NCBI GenBank assembly: GCA_033558025.1
Contig: JAUCEF010000005.1
Coordinates: 2,108,001-2,172,000 of the forward strand
DNA length: 64,000 bases
From: Phytophthora sp. 'mugwort'
Lineage: Eukaryota > Oomycota > Peronosporomycetes > Peronosporales > Peronosporaceae
Direction of reading: 5' to 3'
Translations under genes and position numbers: made by a program
The notes under the pieces: model-generated
Databases searched by the model: none
Seen by the model: only the letters and a program-made list of their open reading frames with translations
Told to the model about the DNA's origin: nothing
Shown: positions 52,315-62,700 of the stretch, in pieces
Numbering within the stretch: the stretch's first letter is position 1
Layout: each line of letters opens with the position of its first letter

Positions 52315-54248
52315 AGATATTTGACTTGGCGCGAAACGGCACGCCTCAAACTCACTGCGGCGAGCTCACAACACAACTTCCCGCCCCACCCATACGTCGA
52401 TGGAGTTCGCGCCCGACCCAAGACTCCGGCTAACACGACTACAGAAGATGCTGATCTGCAAGCGGTACCAGCAGGCACCCGCGCTCTCGTACGCTTCCGC
52501 CACGCCACGTTCACACCAGCTCAGATGACTGGGTTCACTTCCGTCCGTGCCGTGACGACGTCGACGTCGACGAGGCCATCCCGGTGTATTTCCGTTGCCG
52601 TTGCGGCACGGTTCGGAAGCAAACCCGTCGGACCTTATGCAGCATGTGCGCCGCGAGCACCCGGACTACGAAGCTGTGATGCTGTCTGCATCGACGGCAG
52701 AGACTGGCTCCATGCTCAACTACGTTCGACGCTCCGCGTTGAATGTGTACGGGTGGATGGCCTGGATCATCAAAACAACTTGCCACTTCACTTCTGCGAG
52801 AACCCAGATGCAATACGGTAAGTTCAATCCGCTGGTGTTGCTGTTTTATAGTCGGACTAAACTTTTGTGTCCTTACTTTGATCTAGATACTCTTATTTGG
52901 ACCTAATTTGTGTCGAGACGCTAATCCAATCCATGGAAAGTCTCGCACGGACTGTGGAGCGCTATTCGCCACCGGAATACCAGAGGGCTTTGGGCTCATC
53001 TTCGACGGATGGAGTCACGCTTCGGAGCACTTCATCGCTGTCTTCGCCTGTTACGAGGTCGACGGCGTGACCAAGACCCCGTTGCTCTGCATGGCACCCC
53101 TTCTAAACGAGCCTGAAGAAGACCTCTCGGATCGCGGGCACTTTACGTTTCTGGCTGAGATGCTGCCACGCGACTACGGTAAGCAACTAAGCGATTGTCT
53201 GTATGTGGTGGGTGATAATTGCTCGGTGAACCGGCTACTGGCTACACTCATTGGCGTCCGCCTCGTGGGGTGCGCAAGCCACCGGCTGAACAGTGGTCTG
53301 CAAGTGGAGATGGAGCAGCAGGAGGTAGATCTGTCTGCAGTCCAAGTCCTGATGGTGCGCTGCGGGCGCTGAAGCAGTCGGCTAAGCTCAGGTAATTGTT
53401 GTTGGTTTGTGGATAATTATTTGTGGGAAATGTGCTAATGTGGTAATTTATGATTATGTTATGGGAATATTTGTAGGTTGAAAAGAACTGTCCGACCGGT
53501 TATCCGACAGGATACTCGGTGGAGTTCAACGTTCGGGCTGGTCAAATGCTATTCTGAGCTCCTGAAACATCTCGACTCTGCAGACGACGCCCTCGTAGAC
53601 ATCCTTCCGGCGCCGGCCACCAACAATCGCCTTCTCGCACTACAGAAGATTTGAAGAAGTGTCCAAGGCTCTCCAAGGTGAACATGTGAGCTTGTTGGAC
53701 GTGCATGTGTGGTTTGACGCTTTAATTGCGTGAAGCCATACTGCGCGAGATTTCTTGGTAAGTTGTCGTCTATCAGTGATTTCATTAACGGTGTCATTGT
53801 TAAATTAACACTTTTATTATTGTATGTCCCATTCAGATATCGTGCACAGCCCTGACTTCGAATCAGGCTGTGTACGTGTTCTCGGGGGAAATACCAGCCG
53901 CCTCACACGTCTAGAGAAGACAGCGCTGCACCCTTTCTGCTGCTCGGATCAAGATGCTCGCAAAGGTCGGGTGTTACAAGAGCTGGTAATGACGAGAACG
54001 ACGAAGAGGGGCCGTTCGTGGAGCAACTTCAAAAGTGTCGTCGCTTGGCTGCGGTTGGCCAAAGGTACCACATGCTCAGCAGTATCCCGCCGACGTCTAA
54101 TCTTGCCGAGCGCTTCTTTAGCGTCGCCAGGACGACGTACGGCCAAGAACGGCATAGTTTGCATCCGATCACACTGGAAATGGTGCTTTTCTTGCGTCAG
54201 GATGGTCAGTATTGGACTGCGAGCACCGTCGATGAGGCCACGCGATAA
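52315..54248 (+). pseudogene. Broken hAT-family transposase, copy 1
   Basis: The text runs from a BED-type finger (CRCGTVRKQTRRTLMQHVRR, EHP; about 52600-52670) through NYVRRSALNVYGWMAWII, a first intron (about 52819-52886), the RNase-H-like core (GFGLIFDGWSHASEHFIAVF; YVVGDNCSVNRLLATLIGVR; GCASHRLN), and a second intron (about 53392-53477). It continues with IRQDTRWSSTFGLVKCYSEL, then the hAT dimerisation domain (SSIPPTSNLAERFFSVARTT). Frameshifts before the finger, near 52950, and in the C-terminal third break it. This kind of DDE transposase moves DNA by cut and paste. A related copy lies inverted at 55510-57350. Confidence 0.8.
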
Positions 54249-55509
54249 ATGGTAACACGATATCTCTTTTCTTCAAGTTTCAATCCTTCTCATTATGCTC
54301 TTGTTTATCGTCTGCTCTGGGGTGATGCCATTATCTATGGGTCAAGATTGTTTTATCGTTGCCATCAATTATTCTACGCGAAGGCTTTAGATGAATAACA
54401 ATGCCATAATCGGGAGCCTGTGGGCAAATCAACCACGCGAAATCCCGATCGCGTTCCATAAATGAAGTCGGAGTGCGCAATAGCCGCGAGCGAATCCAGA
54501 ATTTTAAGAATAATCTCAAATAGTCGAAAGTTTTCATTAAATACTCTCGTGGCTGAGTTTCGTGGTCACTTGCTCGAGTTTCGTCCGTCAAGCACGCGTT
54601 AAGAACTGTTCCGTTTCCGAAACTTGGACGAAACTAAACAAAACTAAACACATACTATCCTCTGACGAGGTATTGATAGCCGTGTATGAAGGAGAAGTGA
54701 CTGGTAGTCGTGGAGAAGGTGAACGAACTGCCGCCCGTACACGCAAGAGAACGATGGTGATGGTGGGGGCAGCGCGCACACATCGCCGTACCATTTGCTG
54801 CGGAGGAGCTTGCAGAGCGTGATAATAATATGCGTTGGGTGAACGTCAATTGCCGCGAAAATGGTAGGTGTACCGCGCAAACTGCGGACCAAGGGAAATT
54901 GGGGCGGCAACGAGGTCAGTTTAAGAAGAAACTGCGCCAACAAGGGCGGTGGGTGAAATTAGCAGATCAGAACTCACCACGCTGGTGGCTAAGGAACGTT
55001 TATATGAAATTGGTGCGGTTGGCGAAGCGCCAGCGCGTGGAAGACTTGCGTAGACAAAATGATTGGACGACAAAAGAGTGACGCGGGTGAGCCCAATGCT
55101 TGGGAAAGCAAATGCCTGTGTAAGCGATGAGTGTGTCGACGAAAGTATGGACAGCTGGTAGAAGAGTGCAAATGTTAGTACACCAACCTCGACTGGATCG
55201 ATGACTGCAAGTTCGGGAACACATGACCGTCGAAGAGAAGTTGGAGGGCATACGCGAGATCGACGTTAGGAAGTTGGCAGCCTCACGTTGCGTTGAAGCT
55301 TATTTGCTTTCAAGATAAGCTTCAACACCAGGGCAGCCGATTATGGCATGTATATTAATGAGAACGAAGGAGAAATATAAATAGTGCCATACAAGAAGGA
55401 GAGCACAGAGCATCAATAATGACACGCACGACCAACAATACACAAAATGACGGTCATACTTGAGTTGTATTGGATTAGCCGCGGAGGCTGTCAATGGTGC
55501 GTACATCCC
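54249..55509. other. Gene-free stretch between two inverted hAT copies
   Basis: About 1.26 kb without a recognised gene. A plus-strand frame (54830-55081: MRWVNVNCRENGRCTAQTAD...) is basic and unfamiliar. A perfect 12-bp inverted repeat lies at 55292-55326. The termini of both hAT elements should be here, since both transposases point into this region. Confidence 0.45.
55292..55326. repeat. Perfect 12-bp hairpin
   Basis: gttgaagcttat (55292-55303) and ataagcttcaac (55315-55326) are exact inverted copies around an 11-base loop. It lies about 180 bp from the 3' end of the second hAT transposase and could be part of an element's end. Confidence 0.75.
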
Positions 55510-57350
55510 AGTAGGTCACGTTCTGACGTAGGAACAGAATCTCTGCTCGAGCCCGATCGGGTGCAGGCCATTGCTCTCGTGGCCGAATGTGATTCTAGCA
55601 ACGCTGAAAAACCTCTCCACTGTGTTTGAGGTGGGAGGGATGCTGCGGAGCAGGGCATACTGCTGATCCTGCTCCACAAGCCGGCGTCGCTTCTGCAGAC
55701 GCTCGACAAAGAACCCGCCCTCTTCATCATCAGCTGGAGCGTCCGTCACGAGTCCAACTACAAACGGTCGTAGTGCAGCCTTCTCGGCTCTCGTCAACCG
55801 GGCCGTGTTGCCACGAAGCACACGGACGCAGCCAGTCTCGAAGTCTGGGCTGTGGACGATGTCCGCTCGTGGCCCTGAAGAGATAGCAATACCGTCATTA
55901 GCACAGCATTCTCAAACTCGCCTTGCACGCAGTAAACGTACCCAGATAGGCAGCATACGGGGGCTTGACAGCAATGAGGCCGACAAACCATTCTCGAGCA
56001 TCCAACAGGTCAACGTCGGTCCCTTGAAGGGCCTTCGAAACGGATTCACCGTCCTTCAGCTCTTTGAGGAGAGCACGCAGACGCCGGTTCCGAGCAGGGG
56101 AGGGAGGCATATCTGCGAGGTTCTTCATCGGCTTTGCCCAGGTGCTCGAGAAGCTGGAAGTAGCGATGCAGCATCAAAAAGGTAGAACTCCACCGAGTGT
56201 CCTGACGAATTATGGGTCGAATGTCCGTTTTAAGCCTACGATTATGCAAAACAATCGTAATTACAGTTATTTTTAGGATAGTCAGCACAAATGTTAGCGA
56301 TTACATTTATTTTAGGATAATTGGCACAAATATTAGCGAAAAAGCGAATTGTGACAAATTAAAAAACAACGTACCGCAGCTTAGCCGAATGGGTAAGCGT
56401 TCGGAGCTTGACCACCACAGACTGCACTTCAGCAAGGCCGGCCTCGTGATCTCGAAGCTGCTGCTGCACTGCGCGGTTGAGTCGGTGTGAGGCGCACCCG
56501 ACGAGAGGGACGCCAACTATCGTAGCAAGACGTCGGTTGACGCTGCAGTTATCACCTACAATGAAAACACACTGGTGTAGTTGCTTACCAAAGTCGCGAT
56601 GCAGCATGTTAGCTAGGAGCTCCCTGTGGGCGACAACCGAAAGGTCGTCATCGGTCTCATTCAGGAGAGGGACATGCATAGCAGTGGTGTCTTCACCTTG
56701 CCGTTGACTTCGTAACAAGCAAACAACAAGGTAGTGCTCTGACAAATGGGTCCATCCATCGAGGATGAGACCAAATACGTCCGGCATCTCGGACCCAATC
56801 GACCTCTCCACTGCTAGCATGACCCCTTCCATCGTAGACCGCAATGTCTCCACGCAGATTGAATCCAATGCCGTGTAGCTAATTACGACGTAAAAAACAC
56901 ATCATTAGCAACTGTTTTTTAAATCGGAACATAAAAGCAAGTGATTAACGTACCGTCGAGTTTCGATTCTCGCAGAACGAGAGAGGAAGGTTGCTCGTAA
57001 TTATCCAACGCAGTCACTCGTAAAGCGTTTGCGAGGACCGTCGGACGTAGTTGAGTAAAGATCCCGTCTCGGCCGTCGTGTCCTCGAGCATCTCCGCCTC
57101 GAAGTTAGGGTGCTCGCGCCGCATGTGCGGCATGAGGTTGGTCTGCCTATTCCTGCGGGTCTGCTTTCGAACCGTGCCGCGACGACTACGACGAAGTTAT
57201 CCTCGAGTACTTCCGTCGTCGTTGCGGCACGGTTATCCTCACTACGACGAAGTTATCCTCGAGTACTTCCGTCGTCGTTGCGGCACGGTTGAAAGAAAAA
57301 CCCAGTCACTTGAGCAGAGGTGAAGGTGGGGCGGACGAGGCGCGGAACTA
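55510..57350 (-). pseudogene. Broken hAT-family transposase, copy 2 (inverted)
   Basis: Reading leftwards: a TFTSAQVTGF segment and a BED-type finger (about 57330-57100), LNYVRRSSQTLYE followed by an in-frame TGA, then the core (GLILDGWTHLSEHYLVVCLL; FIVGDNCSVNRRLATIVGVP; GCASHRLNRAVQQQ) in 56868-56359. After an intron-like gap comes RQDTRWSSTFLMLHRYFQLL, then ADMPPSPARNRRLRALLKEL and the dimerisation domain (SIPPTSNTVERFFSVARITF) in 55821-55516. It is related to copy 1 but clearly diverged. Introns fall at the same places in both copies (after CEN...R and after SAKLR). A 50-bp duplication (57185-57290) disrupts the N-terminal part. Confidence 0.78.
57185..57290. repeat. 50-bp direct duplication, period 56
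   Basis: The 50 bp beginning actacgacgaagttatcctc and ending cggcacggtt occur identically at 57185-57234 and 57241-57290, separated by atcctc. The repeated segment covers the start of the BED finger of the second hAT copy, so it is a recent slippage or unequal exchange inside a dead gene. Confidence 0.9.
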
Positions 57351-57713
57351 GGACCATTGCGGAGGTTGGCTGGTACTGGCTGGGCTGGAGTCGGTAGGAG
57401 CTGCTTGCAAAATGCAAATCGAGAGCTACGATCATTCGGGTTTGCTCTGTGTTTGCTGCAGCCTAACGGTTGGTTAAGATATGACTGCAAACGTGATGGA
57501 TACATTATGACATTAGATAGGTAGCCAAATATACATTATGACATGTTCGAGTCTGGCCAAAATTCATTTATGCACAAAATTCATGATCATTATTATTATT
57601 GCCATGCTATTTTTGGCAGCCAAAGTTTCAAACATACTTTATCAATACCGGTAGCGTTACAACCTATTTCACGTCTGATACCGGTTTTTCTATCGTCGCC
57701 ATTATTGATCAAT

Positions 57714-58358
57714 ATGCTGCCTCGAAGCAAGGGGAAGGACGACGGCGCGGCCACAGGAGCCACCGCGACGGCCACCATTTGCGACCTATGCGACCTGTAC
57801 ACGAGTAATGACCTGGACGGCAAGTGGGTGGAGCTGGCTGAAGTTTATGACGTACGTTCTTCTCGCTCAACAGCGCAAACCCGCTGCTAATTGTCAGTAT
57901 CCTGTCCGCAGCAACGCCGCAACGTTGATAACTTCAGGGAGATTCTGGATCTGAGCGCCCCCAGTGCTCGGATGGGCGATCTGAACGGCTGGCACCTGGA
58001 GCGCATGGCGGTGGGCGAATTCGAGCCGGGAGCCGGCACGAATGCCAACGACCTGGCGGAGATCAAGCGCGAAAGTCGCATGATCAAGCAGACCCTGATG
58101 AAGATAATGGCCAACGGCCGGGACTTTAAGGCCAAGCGAGATGAGTTGGAAGCAGCGATGGCCAAGCAGCGCGAGGCGCTGACGGTCGAATTGACGGAAG
58201 CCAAGGAGTTCCTGGGTCAGGCGCATCTGCTGAACGCCTGCGACTCAGCGGCTATCGAGGTTAGTGAGCCAGCACCAGTGGAGGAGCGACTTCGGGCGAC
58301 GGTTAAGCACCCAGAGCTCTCACCGATGGTTGATCTGAGCGAAGTGCCGTCGATCTAA
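57714..58358 (+). CDS. Small conserved-looking protein of unknown function
   Basis: Two exons (57714-57851 and 57912-58358) join in phase to 194 residues. The N terminus is Ala/Thr-rich with ICDLCDLYTSNDLDGKWVEL (a possible CxxC). The middle (NVDNFREILDLSAPSARMGD) is followed by a long charged helix (about 105-150: IKRESRMIKQTLMKIMANGR...LEAAMAKQREALTVELTEAK) that may form a coiled coil. The C terminus is acidic/Pro-containing. No family is recognised. The clean intron, balanced codon use and position beside housekeeping genes suggest a real host gene. It converges on the uL4m gene 181 bp away. Confidence 0.65.
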
Positions 58359-58539
58359 GTATGAAGGACGTAGGTTATTAACATAGGAAAAAGAGGGCAG
58401 GATGACAACTCCAATGCATTCCTCCGGTGCTCCCAAAATTCGTCGCGCTCTATCTGTAACGTGGTTTGGGGCCACCTCCCTCGTTGCCCGCCCCTCCTGA
58501 CTGTCTGTACGTGCCACCTGTCGAGCCGCTGCTACTTCT

Positions 58540-59458
58540 CTAGTCGACGTGAAGACGTTCCTCAAGGTACTTAACAGCGTCCTTCGTGATGACCAGCAGA
58601 TCCTTCTGCAGGATCGAGTAGACGTTGATCTTGCTCTGAGGGATCGTGTCCACGTACGGTATGTTGCGCGTGGCCAGCACGAAGCTCGACTCTACCTCCT
58701 CGCCGCCCACGAACAGTGCATGGTCCCAGCCACGGCCGCCCAGCAGCTTCTTCATATCCTTCGTCTTAGTGACCTGTCCCAAGTAACAAAACCAACAATT
58801 GCATCGTGTCAGCACAAGCACGACCTGCTCTTCATCCTACGACAAAACAGCAACGTACGTCGACGTCCAGCGAGTCCACGACGGCTAGCTTGCCCTCCCG
58901 GAGTTTGGTGGATAGCGCCACGCGCAGGCCCATGGCGCGCACCTTCTTGGGCAGGCTGTACGAGAAGTCGCGCAGCACGGGGCCGTGCACGCGGTAGCCT
59001 CCGCGCCACTGCGGCGCGCGGATATCACCCACACGGGCACGCCCAGAGCCTTTCTGCTTCCACGGCTTGCGCGTAGAGCCGCTCACCTCGGAGCGCGTCT
59101 TGGTCTTGTTAGTGCCGGCGCGACGGCACGCCAGCTGCCAGCGCACCACGCGCTGCAAGATATCCACGCGGTCAGGCGCGCCGAACACCTCGCCATCCAT
59201 GTTGACAGTGCCCAGTTCCTTGTCATCATCGGCCAGTGACAACAGCTGCAGCTCCAGGTCACCCGTCGGCGTTATCTTGACCGCCTGCGCCGCCGGGATC
59301 ACACGCGGCGGCGGCATGGGCTTCTCCTCGGCCAGCGACAGATTGGCTGGCCCCGTGGCCACTTGCGTGCTGGCCGCGCGTGCTAGACTCGCGCGTGGTG
59401 CAGACACACTTAGCACCGCCACGCTGCGCAGCAGTCGGTTCATCCCTACGGTCGCCAT
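58540..59458 (-). CDS. MRPL4: Mitochondrial ribosomal protein uL4 (MRPL4)
   Basis: Two exons (59458-58859 and 58773-58540) join in phase to 277 residues. The first 30 or so residues ([20 protein letters not shown]) are basic and hydroxylated like a mitochondrial presequence. The uL4 core follows: [20 protein letters not shown], then [20 protein letters not shown] (the loop that reaches the exit tunnel), then [20 protein letters not shown], then the C-terminal half with [20 protein letters not shown] and [20 protein letters not shown]. It is a large-subunit rRNA-binding protein of the mitoribosome. It is divergent to RICTOR across a 315-bp shared upstream region. Confidence 0.92.
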
Positions 59459-59773
59459 CCCCCTTTGTACTGGTCTTGATTGACTACGTGCGGCTCTCGA
59501 GCGATGGATGGTCTTGTGCAGTCAATTAAAAATACCCAATTTGGGTTCTTTTTGGCGTAGCAAAACACCGCAATTTTTGACTTCAACCTATGAGCTGTCA
59601 TATTTTCAAAGTACCAAACTGTATACTATGTATACATAAATGACAGTGAATGCACTTCCACCCAATCACCCATCCTGGTGACACATTGGCAAAAAGTCAG
59701 ACGCTAGCGCCATCTTCCCCCTCGGTGCCTGGGTGACTCTATCTTTCAGGGTCCTCGCCGACCTGACCCCACC
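59459..59773. promoter_or_regulatory. Shared upstream region uL4m / RICTOR
   Basis: 315 bp between divergent start codons, AT-rich around 59520-59640. A CCAAT box lies at 59662-59666 (plus strand). No other element can be assigned. Confidence 0.4.
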
Positions 59774-62700
59774 ATGGCGTCCCAACGGAGAGGTTCAGCT
59801 CCGCACGGGGATGGCAGCTTGGCTGCTATCTGCACGCTCATCGAACGCAGCACTCTGGATCGCAAGTCCAAGCTCGACAGCACGGGCCGTGTCTGCTACG
59901 TATGCCCTGAAACCTTTCTCCTCTCGTGTTGTACAGTAAACTAACTTACAAATTCATCTTCTGTGAGTAGGAGCTGAAGAACGACCCGCTGATGCTCGAC
60001 AGCTTCCCCATGGAACGGCTCATGAAGGCCATGCGCCGCCTGGTGTGCGACTCGGACACGTCCACGCGCGCTGGCGCCTTGCGTGCCCTGCGCTACGCCA
60101 TCAGCTGTAGTGCCAGCATCAAACACTTTGCAGATCTTAACTTGCCAGTCTTTGTGGTGCGCTCGCTCGAGCGTGAGCAGAAGCACTTGGCGGAACGCGT
60201 GCAAGCTCTTAAAGTAGTGCGGCGGATTATGGAGATCGACGCGGCGCAGATGCCGACGGGACTCGTGTGCTCGCTGGCGGCAATTTCCGGGCATAAAGAC
60301 GACAACTTGCGTCGCGTGTGCTTGGAGACGCTGCGGGAATTGGCGCTACTGAACGTGGAGGTCGTGGCAGAATCCAACGGCATGAAGATCTTGGTAGATG
60401 CGATTCTGGAGCCGTCATTCCAGGATCTGGCCGACTCGCTGCTCATGACACTGCTACTTATTCTGAATGAGCCGTCAACCCGCAAGTTTATTGAGCCTTT
60501 TGTGGATTCCCAGGTGCTCTTGGCACCGTTTACAGATACCGACTTGCCGGCGGGTAATGAGCGGAGACAGCGATGGATGGCGAGTCGAAACGCTATCGTG
60601 ACTATGATGCGGTCGTGGACAGGAATGGTGGTGCTGACGAGCAACCCGCAGGGTCTGCAGTCGCTAATTCAGCTGCTGGTGCGGCCGGTGGGTGAGGACG
60701 TACAGAAAGCGGTGCTGTCTACTATTTGCGAGATTTTTTACAAGAAGACGAGCTTCGACAAGTCAGCGACAGACGCTGCAGCAGACACACCAGCTCTTCC
60801 TGTTAGTCTGTCGAGTGCAGAGCAATTGCCACTTGCAGTCAACCACAATCTGCTGGACAATTACACGGTGATTATCCTTCTCGCCATGGTCCATTGTGGT
60901 ATCCTAGAAGCGCTGGTGACGTTAGGCACGGGTCCTTCTCGAGCATTGGCGGAACCGGCAATCGACCTATTGGCCGACATTTTACGTATGGCCTCGCGTC
61001 TGCTGCCAGACCAGCACTGTGCGTCATTGCTTGCGCTTCCGCGACTAGTATCGTCGACGTCGCTGACCACGACAACTACGATGTCCCTCGGTGACCATGC
61101 GAAGAGTTTGCTAGAGCGTCTGCAACGTGAAAAGTCCATTCGAGCTAGTGAAATGCTGGGGGAACTGGCTAACGCTGTAGGTGCTAACTCTGGTAGCATC
61201 GCCACGCGTGGTGTGTCGTTGGTTTCGTACGGCGGTAGCGGTGTGAATGGTGTGCAGCTGGCGTCCGAGCTTCTACGCGACACGAATCGACCCTCGAATC
61301 TTCTGGCCCTGCAGCAAATTGCAGGCGTGGTGCGTCTTCCGTCATCTAGTGGTGGCGGTGGTATTGGTGGAAGTAGCGGTGGCTCTGCTAACTATGCTGT
61401 AGCGGCTCCCTCAACACAGCGTGGCACGAAGAGTGCGACAGCGCAACTAAAAGACAGTCTGACATCACGAGAGCTAATGGTTCTCGAGCTGAAGCAATCA
61501 CTGGATGCTCAGATGGACGACAGTACATTTAAAGACATGCTGCACAACCGCTCGCGCGTGCTGACGGACAAGAACTATAAAAACTGGAACTGGGATATTA
61601 TTTCCGAAATGCTCGAGGGTCCATTGACAAACCCACAGCGGCTCTCGGAAGCTATGAAAACCAAGTTCTTCAAGCGTCTTTCAGGGTTCTTCCGTTGCGA
61701 TCAGGGCAATAAGGGTTATTTCTCAAACCTGTATTGGATTCCAGATCACGTGCCGTACTTACGCCCAGCTTGCCAGATGTATACGCTGCTGTTGAATCAC
61801 CCAGAAGGCTTACTCTTCTTGAAGACAGACCGCCGTGGCCAATTGCTTACAGAGATTTCGTCAGCGTTGGAGCTGGAAGCACGTCCCGAAGCTGCTATCG
61901 TGGAGTCACACATTGGCGTGTTAAAGGCGCGCATGTTTTCACCTGACTACGTTTCGCGACGCATGTTGCGTGAATATTTCACGCTTCTCGGACTGATGAG
62001 CTCGAGCAAAGAAGGTCTCAAGATGATGGAACAGTCCAACCTGTTCCAGAGGCTTTACGTCATGGGCACTACTAAGGGCCACGATTTTTTATGCCGCCTT
62101 ATTCTAGCTAACCTGGACTACTCAGTAGACGGCAGCTCCCGTAAGCTGCTTCAGTCTTGGATGACGGAAGGTTCGAAGGCACTACGTTTGTATGCGACCT
62201 GCTTGCTGCGCGCTCTGTTGCGTTCAGAGGTAGCAGACTTTGATAAGTGGGGCATCGACGCGCTGGTAACACAGCTCACACAGGAGGAGGAAGTTGCCAA
62301 AGCAGCGCTAAGTGTACTGGAAGAAGCTGCCGAGACACCCGCATGCCTCTTGGCTATGATTCTGAAGCGGCCAATGAAGTTGATTCAGCTGAAGGATAAG
62401 CGTGCTGAGTCCCTGCTACTTAAGTCGCTCTCGCTAGCCGAGGGGCTCAACTTCTTGCGTGACACAGGCGACTGGATCCCACGTACGCTTGCCGCCTGGC
62501 GTCGCGAAAAGCATGTTTCATACGTACATGCTGTGGAGCACGCGCTTTTCCGTGGCTTGCACCGCGATGCTGCTGGACGTGAGCGCGGTTCAAACAGTAG
62601 TCCAACCAGCACCCGGCAAACGTGCTTGCCTACTCCCATCCCCGTGAATGTGCCAATGAAGCGAGGTGGTGGTGTCGGACTCAAGCCACCTAGTGGCGGC

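Noticed and set aside
54331..55081. Frames of 60-99 codons between the hAT copies
   Set aside because: Mutually overlapping frames on both strands without recognised motifs; not supported as genes.
56380..56425. tRNA-like text (tagccgaatgggtaagcg) resembling a D arm
   Set aside because: No acceptor stem, anticodon arm or TψC arm follows, and the bases encode the conserved SAKLR part of the second hAT transposase on the other strand.
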